NCBI RefSeq assembly: GCF_947500835.1
Contig: NZ_CANMTQ010000007.1
Location: forward strand, 124,001 to 188,000
Reading direction: 5' to 3'
DNA length: 64,000 nucleotides
From: an uncultured Halomonas sp.
GTDB lineage: Bacteria; Pseudomonadota; Gammaproteobacteria; Pseudomonadales; Halomonadaceae
Below are positions 19,008 through 26,656 of this stretch, piece after piece. The notes under the pieces are model-generated. The model searched no databases. It worked only from the letters and a program-made list of their open reading frames with translations, and was not told where the DNA came from. Both the position numbers and the translations under genes were made by a program. Positions within the stretch are counted from its first letter, which is position 1. Every line of letters starts with the position of its first letter.

Positions 19008-19040
19008 GTGAAGTGGATCCCATCGATTGCCATGATTGGG

Positions 19041-19063
19041 GTGTACGTACAGCCTACGTACAC
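19041..19063. promoter_or_regulatory. Perfect inverted repeat, probable TA operator
   Basis: GTGTACGTA-CAGCC-TACGTACAC: 9-bp perfect arms with a 5-base spacer, 38 bases upstream of the TacA-like start. It is the kind of operator bound by TacAT-type antitoxins, and it survived although the module downstream has decayed. Confidence 0.55.
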
Positions 19064-19100
19064 TTAGCAGGACAGATAAGGTATGCAAGAGGAGGTCAAC

Positions 19101-19580
19101 ATGTCGGCCGCACCCACATCTAAAGACATTACCGAACCCCGAGAGCGCAATTCTGCGCGCCGCCTTCGCACATCATCAGGAGACGGTGGTAAAGCGCTGA
19201 TGCCGCCAACTGTTGTCATCGAGCCGCTCGACAAGACCAAACATGCTAGTGGAGATTTCTCGTCCGGGGTTGCACAAGTTGATTGCTACCTGAAGGACAT
19301 ATCCCCGCAGCGTTCATCGGCATGATGGGCGTCACCTTAACTTCCCAAGGGCAGGGGGGGAGATAGCCGTCTGCTGGCGGACGCCCTGAACAGTGCCTAT
19401 ATCGTTTCTCAGCGGATGGGAACCGCCATGGTGCTACTCGATGTCCTGGATTGTGGAGACCCTGATGCCGTGTCCCGGCAACAACAGCTGTATGAGGGAT
19501 TTGGCTTCCAGACCCTGGCCTCGAACTCATTGAGAATGTTCATTCCAACGGCGACTATTGCGCAGCTGCAGGCACCATAA
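19101..19580 (+). pseudogene. Decayed TacA-TacT (GNAT toxin) module
   Basis: The first codons (MSAAPTSKDITEPRERN) match the start of RHH antitoxins of the TacA family. They run straight into a GNAT-toxin start ('VVIEPLDKTKHASGDFSSGV', with 'QVDCYLK'), so most of the antitoxin is deleted. After a stop near 19325, fragments in other frames continue the toxin: 'AFIGMMGVTL' and 'RLLADALNSAYIVSQRMG', then 'YEGFGFQTLASNSLRMFIP' up to TAA at 19578-19580. At least two frame disruptions and the antitoxin deletion make it non-functional. Normal TacT toxins acetylate aminoacyl-tRNA. Confidence 0.7.
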
Positions 19581-19697
19581 GCAATTCGAATCAGCCAGAT
19601 TAAAAGATCGTCATGATCAGAGATTAATACCTGGTCCGACATCTGGGAGCCTCCCCAGTATCGCCATCATTATCAATCAGGCTACAGAAAGAAGGGG

Positions 19698-20102
19698 CTA
19701 TTCGAGAAACGCCTCTACTGGCACTCCGAATCGCGTCGAGAGCGCCCGGATATGGCGTACGTTGAGTTGACGCTTGCCACTGAGAATCTCCGAGACCACC
19801 GATTGCGTTCCAATTTCCGGCAGGCTCGATTGATCGAGGCCATGCTTTTGCATCAGATAACGCAGTGCCTGAACGCCACTTACCTTCGGCATCGGTCGAT
19901 GCGCGTGATCGTAAGCTTCCAGCAGGTCGCCCATGTGGGATGCCAAGCTTGCGAGCGGGTGATGCTCATCATCGCCCACTAGCGCCAGTACCTCATCAAG
20001 CGCCTCGACCAAGGCATCGTAATCCGCTTCTGTCGATGGTTTATCAAGCAAAGGCGCAACAAAGTGCCAATGTGCTACGGCTTGTTGGATCAACGCACTC
20101 AT
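19698..20102 (-). CDS. higA: HigA-type antitoxin (XRE helix-turn-helix)
   Basis: The 134-residue product has an acidic helical N-terminus (binding the toxin) and a C-terminal helix-turn-helix with 'GTQSVVSEILSGKRQLNVRH', typical of the HigA antitoxins partnered with HigB-2-like toxins. It starts three bases after the higB stop. Toxin-before-antitoxin order is characteristic of higBA. Both genes look complete. Confidence 0.88.
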   Translation of the reverse strand: MSALIQQAVAHWHFVAPLLDKPSTEADYDALVEALDEVLALVGDDEHHPLASLASHMGDLLEAYDHAHRPMPKVSGVQALRYLMQKHGLDQSSLPEIGTQSVVSEILSGKRQLNVRHIRALSTRFGVPVEAFLE

Positions 20103-20105
20103 GGG

Positions 20106-20393
20106 TTATTCCTTCCATTTGCCCTTGTCATATTCAGCATGGTCAAGGACGTGCTGAATGTAGACTTTTTTGAAACGATAGTGGACGACGGCTATCAGAC
20201 GCAGTTTGTTGCCGCCGATGTCGAATACATGCTGATGGCCGACCTTGTCGGTTGCTGGAAACAGCGCCTTCATCTCTGCGAAGCTACTAGGCTCGCTGAC
20301 CTTGATAAGGCGATACCAGGCATCTAGAGCAGACACAGATTGCGGCCACCTTGCCTTAGCCTCCCAAATTCGTTTCTGTGTGATGATATGCAT
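20106..20393 (-). CDS. higB: HigB-type mRNA interferase toxin
   Basis: HigB is a RelE-fold ribosome-dependent ribonuclease. The product is 95 residues from ATG 20393 (MHIITQKRIWEAK); the open frame extends upstream, but that segment crosses the operators and has no family similarity. The C-terminal part 'RLIAVVHYRFKKVYIQHVL' with 'HAEYDKGKW' is the conserved catalytic end of the family. It is the first gene of the higBA operon; two palindromes lie just upstream. Confidence 0.9.
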   Translation of the reverse strand: MHIITQKRIWEAKARWPQSVSALDAWYRLIKVSEPSSFAEMKALFPATDKVGHQHVFDIGGNKLRLIAVVHYRFKKVYIQHVLDHAEYDKGKWKE

Positions 20394-20403
20394 ACTGTTC
20401 TTA

Positions 20404-20462
20404 TATCGCATTTCGCGATAAGGAGTGTAACGCAACCTTACCAGATATCGCAAATTGCGATG
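20404..20462. promoter_or_regulatory. Twin HigA operators upstream of higB
   Basis: Two copies of the same palindrome, TATCGC-N5-GCGATA at 20404-20420 and TATCGC-N5-GCGATg at 20446-20462, lie 11-70 bases upstream of the higB start. Identical arms, identical 5-base spacers and the 42-base spacing (four helical turns) suggest cooperative HigA binding and autorepression. Confidence 0.75.
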
Positions 20463-20523
20463 TAATGTTGTGGCCATTCTGACAATGATCTGACAATTTC
20501 TGACGGGCCCTAATACTGCGGGT

Positions 20524-20813
20524 ATGCAGCGCAAGCCGACTCATCCTGGCGAAACGTTGAGAGAGGACTTTATTCCGGACTATGACTTGACCTCCATGCG
20601 GCTGGCTAAACCCCTGGGAGTGTCACACCAGTCCCTGAATGAGTTATTACGTGAACGTTGAGCTGTCAGTCCTGAAATGGCGCTTGTCTTGATCGGTTGT
20701 TTGGTAATTCTCCAGAGTTTTGGCTGAATGCGCAGCGCGCCCTTGATTTGTGGACGGCTGCCCAGTCAGTCAGTGGGGAGGTTGCCTGCATCAAGCCATT
20801 GCATGCTGCTTAG
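20524..20813 (+). pseudogene. Broken HigA-like antitoxin (HigA family of HigB-1 type)
   Basis: From ATG 20524 the frame reads 'MQRKPTHPGETLREDFIPDY' and 'LGVSHQSLNELLRER' and then hits TGA at 20659-20661 where the family has Arg (ERRAVSPEMAL). After a further frameshift the family sequence resumes in another frame as 'LFGNSPEFWLNAQRALDLW' to a stop at 20811-20813. The match to VapI/HigA antitoxins of about 95 residues is clear. No toxin gene accompanies it. It is divergent from the intact higBA. Confidence 0.75.
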
Positions 20814-20911
20814 TCAGGCCAAGCTAAGCTACTAAGCCTCGCCCATTCGATGGCGCATAAAGAGCGCGATCCTGTACGCTTGTTTACAGAGCGACGACCA
20901 CGGCAGGCAAA

Positions 20912-21328
20912 ATGAATACCGACTCCCATGACAGCGTTGAGACTATCGGCCGCCGGGTGAGGCAGACCCTGGCCGGTTTCAGCGAGATCGAGCAGATCGT
21001 GCTGTTTGGTTCTCTTGCTCGTGGGGCAGGGCACCCGGACAGCGATATCGACGTAGCGGTAGAGGCGGGCAGGCGGCTGACGCCTGAACAGCGTATCGCC
21101 ATGATCGAAGCCTTGGCGATGGAGTTCGGGCGCCCGGTGGATCTCGTTGACTTGAAGAGCGCCGGGCAGCCACTGCTGACTCAGATCGTGACCACCGGCA
21201 AGCGCTTGCTAGGTAGCGATACTCAATGGGCAAAAGTCATTTACCGCAATATCATCGACAATGAGGATTTCGTCCCGCTCCAGCGGCGAATCCTGATCGC
21301 CAGGCAGAAAGCATGGATCAATCGCTGA
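20912..21328 (+). CDS. mntA: MntA-type nucleotidyltransferase antitoxin
   Basis: MNT-domain proteins paired with HEPN toxins neutralise them by adding AMP groups near the HEPN active site. The 138-residue product has the polymerase-beta-fold signature GS-x10-DxD: 'FGSLARGAGHPDSDIDVAVE' (residues 34-53) with Gly, Ser and both Asp present. It overlaps hepT by 16 bases, so the pair is co-translated. A start ATG follows 'GGCAGG'. A second, damaged copy of the pair lies 2.3 kb downstream. Confidence 0.92.
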   Translation: MNTDSHDSVETIGRRVRQTLAGFSEIEQIVLFGSLARGAGHPDSDIDVAVEAGRRLTPEQRIAMIEALAMEFGRPVDLVDLKSAGQPLLTQIVTTGKRLLGSDTQWAKVIYRNIIDNEDFVPLQRRILIARQKAWINR

Positions 21329-21726
21329 TTAATCAGAAACTGGAATCCTTACGACGCTGTGTTATGCGCCTGAAAGATCGCTGCCCAAGCAGCGTCGAGG
21401 ATTTGCAGACCGATCTTGACGCCCAGGATATTTTAGCGCTGAACCTGACCCGTGCCATTCAGCTATGCGTCGATATCGCATCGCACTGGATTGCCAGTAA
21501 CCATGAACTGACCTCGCCGATCACCATGGGGAAAAGTTTTGACGTGCTGGCGGAGCGCGGAGTCATCAGCGATGAATTGGCCGACGGTATGAAGAAGTCG
21601 GTGGGCTTTCGTAATATCGTGGTTCACAACTATGAAGCCATCGACTGGCAGATCGTGTTCTCGATCTGTCGCGACCACCTGGACCAGTTTCGTCAGTTTG
21701 CAGCGGTTTTTATGGATTCTCACTGA
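21313..21726 (+). CDS. hepT: HepT-type HEPN ribonuclease toxin
   Basis: The 137-residue helical protein belongs to the HEPN/DUF86 family of RNases. The catalytic R-x4-H-x-Y motif is visible as 'RNIVVHNYE' near residue 109, all three key residues included. Together with mntA it forms an intact MntA-HepT toxin-antitoxin module. It converges on the CopG-like gene on the opposite strand 30 bases downstream. Confidence 0.92.
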   Translation: MDQSLINQKLESLRRCVMRLKDRCPSSVEDLQTDLDAQDILALNLTRAIQLCVDIASHWIASNHELTSPITMGKSFDVLAERGVISDELADGMKKSVGFRNIVVHNYEAIDWQIVFSICRDHLDQFRQFAAVFMDSH

Positions 21727-21756
21727 GTGATCTTTTCAGCATCGATTCTGTTCACG

Positions 21757-21981
21757 TCATTGAAGGGCCTCGTCGACTGCCGACGCCATTGCCTCTTCGC
21801 TTACATTGGTGTTGTTCACCTTGGCTCGTTCTGCCGTCAATTCCAGAATACGAGCACATACGGCTTCTTCGATAAAACGGGATAGGTCACCTTTCTTGCC
21901 ACCGCCTTGACTGGCAAGAAACATGCGAAGGGACTGATCGGTATCACCCGAAACGGCAACGTTCCACCGAACTGTATTCAT
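21757..21981 (-). CDS. Orphan CopG/RHH-type antitoxin
   Basis: A 74-residue protein from ATG 21981 (MNTVRWNVAVSGDTDQSLRM), chosen because GAGG sits just upstream; an earlier ATG at 21996 is possible. It has the ribbon-helix-helix start (VRWNVAV as the beta strand) and 'KGDLSRFIEEAV' as the helical part, resembling antitoxins that partner PIN-domain (VapC-like) toxins. No toxin gene follows, as the next gene downstream is convergent hepT. It may act as an orphan repressor or be a relic. Confidence 0.65.
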   Translation of the reverse strand: MNTVRWNVAVSGDTDQSLRMFLASQGGGKKGDLSRFIEEAVCARILELTAERAKVNNTNVSEEAMASAVDEALQ

Positions 21982-22081
21982 GACAACCTCGATCATATAT
22001 GTCTACGTGTTATACGCCTACCAATGCACGCACTACAACGTAACTGCAATACTCGCCTGAGCAAGACAATAAAGATAGAAA

Positions 22082-22096
22082 GTTCCATTATGGAAC
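22082..22096. promoter_or_regulatory. Inverted repeat ahead of the ParD-like gene
   Basis: GTTCCAT-T-ATGGAAC is a perfect 7-bp inverted repeat 47 bases upstream of the antitoxin start. By position it is the likely operator of this TA operon. Confidence 0.5.
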
Positions 22097-22143
22097 CCAT
22101 TGGTCCATCATATGACAAATGTGACAACCACTAGGGGCTGAAC

Positions 22144-22497
22144 ATGGCACAGACAGTCAAGCTCAATGACGACGAACTTCTGGAAGCTGCTAAAGCGCAG
22201 AAAGATCATTTCTCTCGATCGCTGAATGGCCAAATCGAATACTGGGCTCGACTTGGCCGGTTTGTAGAGGAGTCCGGCATCTTCGATCTGTATAAGGTGA
22301 ATCTGGCGTTTCAGGGCAAAATTCCGGTGGAGGATCTGGCCCCCGAGGAACAGCACGCCCATGCCGAGATGCTATGGCAAGCTTTGGAGGAACTGGACGG
22401 TTCAGATGGCAGCGTACTGCGCGAGATCGAGCAGGCTGGAGCAAGCGCTTACGGGATGGATAAGCAAGGCAACCTTAAGGAAGCAGGCCCCAAATAA
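22144..22497 (+). CDS. ParD-like antitoxin, partner of a broken Zeta toxin
   Basis: The 117-residue protein starts 'MAQTVKLNDDELLEAAKAQ' and continues 'SLNGQIEYWARLGRFVEES', the ribbon-helix-helix pattern of the ParD-like antitoxin family. Genes of this family often precede zeta-toxin-like kinases, and here a frameshifted Zeta gene starts 3 bases downstream. The gene itself appears intact, so an antitoxin is being kept without an active toxin. Confidence 0.75.
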   Translation: MAQTVKLNDDELLEAAKAQKDHFSRSLNGQIEYWARLGRFVEESGIFDLYKVNLAFQGKIPVEDLAPEEQHAHAEMLWQALEELDGSDGSVLREIEQAGASAYGMDKQGNLKEAGPK

Positions 22498-22499
22498 GA

Positions 22500-23186
22500 A
22501 TGGATAAACGCGCTCCTCCTATCCTGCACCTCCTGGTGGGCATCATCAATGGTGCGGGCAAGACGACGTTTTACTACAGCCAGATCAAGCCTCGCGCCAG
22601 GGTGGCGTTTGTCAACGCCGACGAGATACAAGAAGATGCGTTGGCCGCATGAGACCGATAATCCGCAGCGCTCCTATGAGGCGGCGGCTATCGCCGAGAA
22701 TCAGCGAACGGAGCATCTCAGGCAAGAAAAATCCTTTGCAGCCAAAACCGTTTTTCTCATCCCTCAAAGCTGGAATTGATCCGTCATGCGCAGCAAAGCG
22801 GCTTTATGGTGGCGTTGTATCATATTCACGTAGCCACCCCCGAGCTGGCGGCAAAGCGGGTAGAAACCCGAAAGAAAATGGGTGGCCACGACGTCCCCAA
22901 AGATAAAATATTCTCCCGCTTTCCACGTACCCTTGCGCACCTCCGAGAAGCCGTGCAGATGGCGGACCGAACAATGGTGTTCGACAACTCGGAGCTAGAG
23001 AAGACGCATCGTCACCTGATGACGCTGGAACGAGGCAGGATCACCAACCAGAAGAACGACTTGCCGGAATGGGCACGCCAGCAGTATGCGCGAGAGATCG
23101 AGGCTTACCAAAATGGCCTTACCACGAACAAAAACTCGGCCCTTGGCGTATCTGGGGATGGTTCTCAAAGGAAAGACGATCTATAG
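22500..23186 (+). pseudogene. Zeta-toxin pseudogene (UDP-GlcNAc kinase family)
   Basis: Zeta toxins phosphorylate peptidoglycan precursors. From ATG 22500 the frame reads 'PILHLLVGIINGAGKTTFYY', a Walker A with an extra Ile compared with the usual GPNGAGKTT, then 'VAFVNADEIQ'. A frameshift near 22630-22650 moves the sequence to another frame ('ETDNPQRSYEAAAIAENQRT'), and a second near 22755 restores 'LELIRHAQQSGFMVALYHIH' through 'DRTMVFDNSELEKTHRH' to TAG at 23184-23186. Two frameshifts plus the P-loop insertion argue for inactivity. Confidence 0.8.
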
Positions 23187-23237
23187 CAGTAATGCCCCGT
23201 TTATGCTTGCTTATGGAGCGACGTCCACAGCAGGCAA

Positions 23238-23658
23238 TAAATATCGACTCCCATGAAAGCGTTAAAATTATCGGCCACCGGGTGAAGCAGGCATTGGCCG
23301 ATTTCAGCGAGATCGAGCAGATTGTGCTGTTTGGCTCGCTGTCTCGCGGGGCGGGGCAGGGCGGCCGGACAGCGATATCGACGTGGCGGTTGAAGCGGAC
23401 AGGCGGCTGACGCTTGAGCAGCGTATCGCCATGATCGAAGCCTTGACGATGGAGTTTGGTCGCCCGGTAGATCTCGTTGACTTGAAAAGCGCCGGGCAGC
23501 CGCTGCTGACTCAGATCGTGACCACCGGCAAGCGCTTGCGGGTCAGTGATACCCAGTGGGCAAAAGTCATTTACCGCAATATCATCGACAACGAGGATTT
23601 CGTCCCGCTCCAGCGGCGAATCCTGATCGCCAGGCAGAAAGCATGGATCAATCGCTGA
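23238..23658 (+). pseudogene. Second mntA copy, frameshifted and without start codon
   Basis: This is a paralogous copy of mntA (20912-21328). The ATG of the first copy is replaced by AAATATC-type sequence. A five-base insertion within 'GAGQGG' at about 23350 shifts the frame exactly in the GS-x10-DxD catalytic loop, so the second Asp pair is out of frame. From about 23380 the copy is nearly identical to the first again ('LKSAGQPLLTQIVTTGKRL'). It cannot give a full antitoxin. Confidence 0.85.
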
Positions 23659-23906
23659 TTAATCAGAAACTGGAATCCTTACGACGCTGTGTTATGCGCC
23701 TGGAAGATCGCTGCCCAAGCAGCGTCGAGGATTTGCAGACCGATCTCGACGCCCAGGATATTTTAGCGCTGAACCTGACCCGTGCCATTCAGCTATGCGT
23801 CGATATCGCATCGCACTGGATTGCCAAGCATCTGCATGCAATATCTATCACTGTTCAAAGTTTCTATGTTTACGCTCTTGGGCAATTTCATAGGCTCGCT
23901 TTTTAA
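23643..23906 (+). pseudogene. Second hepT copy, C-terminally truncated
   Basis: The first 61 codons equal those of intact hepT (one substitution, K to E, in 'RLEDRCPSS'). Identity stops abruptly after 'ASHWIA' at about 23825, and the frame runs on into unrelated AT-rich DNA to a stop at 23906. The HEPN R-x4-H-x-Y catalytic motif is lost. The last 59 bases overlap the convergent membrane protein gene. Confidence 0.85.
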
Positions 23907-24351
23907 TCTGGTTCTGTTTCGCCAAAGACTCTAACTCAGCTTGATACCTTTTTATGATTTGAATGTCTGTTATTTTTGGATCGGCTCCTGACTTTATAGC
24001 ATCGCTCATCATTTTTTTATTGTTTTTATAAACTCCAAGAAAGAGCTTTACATCTGGATCACTGTCAGCCTCGCCCTCAAGAGCTTCAATATATGCTTGA
24101 GCATATTCCCTTTCACTTGGCTCTAAAAATTCGATATCCTCTATAAGTTCTTCTTTCCCTTGCCTCTCTGCCACTTTATCAATCGATTCACCAGTGCTTT
24201 CAATTTCTATCCCCAACAATTTTGCCTTAAAAGTTTTCATGCTTTTTATCCAGATGTTTATCGATTTTCGAAACAATAATAGGCCAAAAATTATCACTAA
24301 TGGCCAGATGAGAACTCTAATGTAGTCAAGCACCAATGGCTCAATATCCAT
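23848..24351 (-). CDS. Hypothetical single-span membrane protein
   Basis: A 167-residue protein with one N-terminal membrane helix (about residues 9-28, 'VLIWPLVIIFGLLLF'), a basic juxtamembrane stretch and an acidic, helical cytoplasmic domain. No family was recognised. The gene is clearly more AT-rich than its neighbours and is Lys/Ile-rich in the product, which points to recent acquisition. It follows fliC's terminator on the same strand, but its own upstream region (24352-24394) is short. Function unknown. Confidence 0.65.
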   Translation of the reverse strand: MDIEPLVLDYIRVLIWPLVIIFGLLLFRKSINIWIKSMKTFKAKLLGIEIESTGESIDKVAERQGKEELIEDIEFLEPSEREYAQAYIEALEGEADSDPDVKLFLGVYKNNKKMMSDAIKSGADPKITDIQIIKRYQAELESLAKQNQIKKRAYEIAQERKHRNFEQ

Positions 24352-24394
24352 AAAACCTTTTCTTTAATATACTTATGAAGATAATGCCATCCAA

Positions 24395-24426
24395 ACAAAA
24401 AACCGCCTCCAGCGATGGAGGCGGTT
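24395..24426 (-). terminator. Rho-independent terminator of fliC
   Basis: A perfect 10-bp stem (AACCGCCTCC with GGAGGCGGTT) around a 6-base loop, followed on the minus strand by a run of six or more T. It lies 27 bases beyond the fliC stop. Confidence 0.92.
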
Positions 24427-24452
24427 TGTTCAACCCACCAGTGGTTTTAAAC

Positions 24453-25640
24453 TTAACCCAGCAGTGACAGTACGGACTGCGGCAGCTGGTTGGCCTGGGC
24501 GAGGACGGAGGTACCGGCCTGCTGCAGGATCTGGCTGCGGGTCATGTTAGCGACCTCAGATGCATAGTCAGCATCTTCGATGCGCGAACGAGCAGCAGAA
24601 AGGTTAGTTTCGTTTGTCTGCAGATTGCTAATGGCGGATTCAAAGCGGTTCTGAATAGCACCAAGATCTGAGCGAAGATTATCAACGTCCTTAAGAGCGC
24701 TATCAAGCTCAGCCATTGGTCCTGCAGTACGGCTTGAGTTGAGGTCTGACAGTTTGAAATTTCCTACATCGATATCGAAGTCCGCTTGCCCAGCAGTGGT
24801 AAGATCTGCGTCGGCTGGATCAATTGCGATGTAGAAGGTTTCAGTTGCGCCATTGGCAACATCAATTCCTTGGCTTTTCAGAATATTAGTTTCAGTTTCG
24901 CTAGCAGATGTAATATCGATCTGGGCATACCAATTACCCGCTTCATCTACATGAGCATTGCCGTTGACTGTTGCCGTTGCTACACCGAGCTTGGCTGCAA
25001 AAGTGCCATTGCTTTCTGCAACATTGGTAGTTGCAACAGAAGTGGTGTCGCCGAAGGCATCTTTCATAGCCTGAGTGGTGCTACCATCTTGAACAGTCAA
25101 TGTGCCTTGAGCACCATTCACATTGAATGAAGAAAGCCCTAATGTTGTTGAATTAATTTCTTTCAAATTGATATCGATAGTTTCACTATCATTTGCACCC
25201 ACTTGAATTGTGAGCTTTGTATCTTCGGTTAGGACTTTTGTGTCATTGAAGTCAGTTTGTTCGGAGATGCGATCGATCTCGGAAACGCGCTGGTTAATTT
25301 CAGCCTGAATAGAGTTCAAATCCTCTTGGCTATTGGTGCCGTTTTGTGACTGAACCGTCAGTTCGCGGATGCGCTGCACGTTATCATTGATCTGATTAAG
25401 GGCGCCTTCGGCGGTCTGGGCTACGGAGATGCCGTCGTTGGCGTTACGCTGTGCCTGAGACAGACCGGTGATCTGGGCGCTCATACGGTTGGCGATTGCC
25501 TGGCCAGCGGCATCATCCTTGGCGCTGTTGATGCGCAGCCCGGAAGACAGACGCTCCATGGCGGTAGTCAGGTCGCCTTTGGATGAAGCCAGGTTCTGCT
25601 GAGCGATCATCGACGTGATGTTGGTATTGATAACTGACAT
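24453..25640 (-). CDS. fliC: Flagellin FliC
   Basis: Flagellin, the filament subunit exported through the flagellum. The 395-residue protein has the conserved D0/D1 N-terminus ('MSVINTNITSMIAQQNLASS', 'LSSGLRINSAKDDAAGQAIA') and C-terminus ('SRIEDADYASEVANMTRSQI', ending 'LPQSVLSLLG'). The surface-exposed centre (about residues 165-300) is short, Thr/Asn/Ser-rich and more AT-rich, as usual for variable flagellin domains. Only one flagellin gene is present here. A sigma-28 promoter and an AGGAAGG ribosome site precede it and a strong terminator follows. Confidence 0.98.
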   Translation of the reverse strand: MSVINTNITSMIAQQNLASSKGDLTTAMERLSSGLRINSAKDDAAGQAIANRMSAQITGLSQAQRNANDGISVAQTAEGALNQINDNVQRIRELTVQSQNGTNSQEDLNSIQAEINQRVSEIDRISEQTDFNDTKVLTEDTKLTIQVGANDSETIDINLKEINSTTLGLSSFNVNGAQGTLTVQDGSTTQAMKDAFGDTTSVATTNVAESNGTFAAKLGVATATVNGNAHVDEAGNWYAQIDITSASETETNILKSQGIDVANGATETFYIAIDPADADLTTAGQADFDIDVGNFKLSDLNSSRTAGPMAELDSALKDVDNLRSDLGAIQNRFESAISNLQTNETNLSAARSRIEDADYASEVANMTRSQILQQAGTSVLAQANQLPQSVLSLLG

Positions 25641-25755
25641 GTTTATTTCCTTCCTATTAGTAACCTGATTAGGTCTTGAGGGCTCCAGCGGTGAATCGGC
25701 GCTTTACTGGGTTGTGCCTCTCCTACCGCAACGGCGCCGTTGGCCGTTACCCTGT

Positions 25756-25782
25756 TTATCGTCGCCTGGGAAAATTGCTTTA
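25756..25782 (-). promoter_or_regulatory. Sigma-28 (FliA) promoter of fliC
   Basis: On the minus strand TAAAGCAA, 11 bases, GACGATAA: nearly the textbook TAAAGTTT-N11-GCCGATAA with exact spacing. It lies about 116 bases upstream of the fliC start. The leader between them contains the palindrome AACGGCGCCGTT, which may form a hairpin. Confidence 0.88.
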
Positions 25783-26060
25783 GGCCTAAATGCGAAATTT
25801 TTTAGGGAAGGGCAATTTTTTGTAGAAAGGCGCAGGAAAGAGTCAAGGCATGAACAGGCGGTGGTTTTGATGCGAGCTTGGTTTGTCGGGGGGCGTGCCC
25901 TTAAACCATTGCCGAGAGATTCTGGGAAGACCGCAGAGCGCTTGCTCTATGAAGAGGGTATGTCATGAAAACCATCATCAGCTTGTGGATCATGAATGGC
26001 GATTTTGACGGTGAGAATCCGCTCCAAAGTTAGCGTGAGAGATGTCTTTTTGAGCTGTTG
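25783..26060. other. Gene-free interval between fliC promoter and mazEF
   Basis: No convincing gene was seen. A 22-codon frame from ATG 25965 (MKTIISLWIMNGDFDGEN) has no recognisable family and no clear ribosome site, and is probably a relic. Confidence 0.4.
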
Positions 26061-26087
26061 CAAGTAACAATCTGTAGTTGTAACTTG
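26061..26087. promoter_or_regulatory. Probable MazE-like operator
   Basis: CAAGTAACAA - 7 bases - TTGTAACTTG, an inverted repeat with a single mismatched pair, ends 24 bases before the mazE-like start. Position and symmetry fit an autoregulatory TA operator. Confidence 0.55.
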
Positions 26088-26111
26088 TAACAAACCCCAG
26101 AGGATACTGTG

Positions 26112-26330
26112 ATGGCTCACATCAACGAGCGCGTACAGAAATACCGCGACAAGCTCCGCGCACAAGGGATGCGCCCGATCACGATCTGGGTGCCGGATAC
26201 CCGGGCGCCGGGCTTTGCCGAGGAATGCCGTCGCCAGTCTCGGCTGGCCGCCGAAGCGGATAAGCAAGATCCCACTCTAGACTCGTTTCTGGACGCCGCC
26301 TTGATGGATATTGAAGGCTGGACGCCTTGA
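26112..26330 (+). CDS. MazE-like antitoxin (DUF3018 type)
   Basis: A 72-residue protein from ATG 26112 (MAHINERVQKYRDKLRAQG), chosen because AGAGGA lies about ten bases upstream; the preceding GTG is less likely. The motif 'GMRPITIWVPDTRAPGFAEE' identifies the 'antitoxin MazE-like' family that pairs with PemK/MazF toxins. It overlaps the toxin start by four bases. Confidence 0.88.
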   Translation: MAHINERVQKYRDKLRAQGMRPITIWVPDTRAPGFAEECRRQSRLAAEADKQDPTLDSFLDAALMDIEGWTP

Positions 26331-26656
26331 AGCGCGGCGATCTTGTGACGGTTTCACTGTCAGGTGATTTCGGCAAGCCACGACCTGTGCTGGTGATTCA
26401 ATCTGACTTGTTCGCCGACCATCCCACCGTCACCATCCTGCCGTTGACCAGCACCCCGAATGATGATTCGCCACTGCTGCGCGTTGCGGTTGAACCAAGC
26501 GCCGGCAACGGTTTGAAGAAACCGTCCTGGGTCATGCTCGACAAAGTGGCCACATCACGGAGGGAAAAACTCAGTGTTGCGTTCGGTAGCCTTGAGGCGG
26601 CAACCCTTTCACAGGTCAGTCGTGCGTTGGGTACGTTCCTGGGCGTCACACATTGA
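26327..26656 (+). CDS. mazF: MazF/PemK-type endoribonuclease toxin
   Basis: MazF toxins cut mRNA at short sequences. The 109-residue product has the family start 'MKRGDLVTVSLSGDFGKPRP', the strand 'PTVTILPLTSTPND', and 'KPSWVMLDKVATSRREKL', with the conserved Arg and the Ser/Thr region of the active site. It is intact and directly coupled to the MazE-like antitoxin. Confidence 0.92.
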   Translation: MKRGDLVTVSLSGDFGKPRPVLVIQSDLFADHPTVTILPLTSTPNDDSPLLRVAVEPSAGNGLKKPSWVMLDKVATSRREKLSVAFGSLEAATLSQVSRALGTFLGVTH

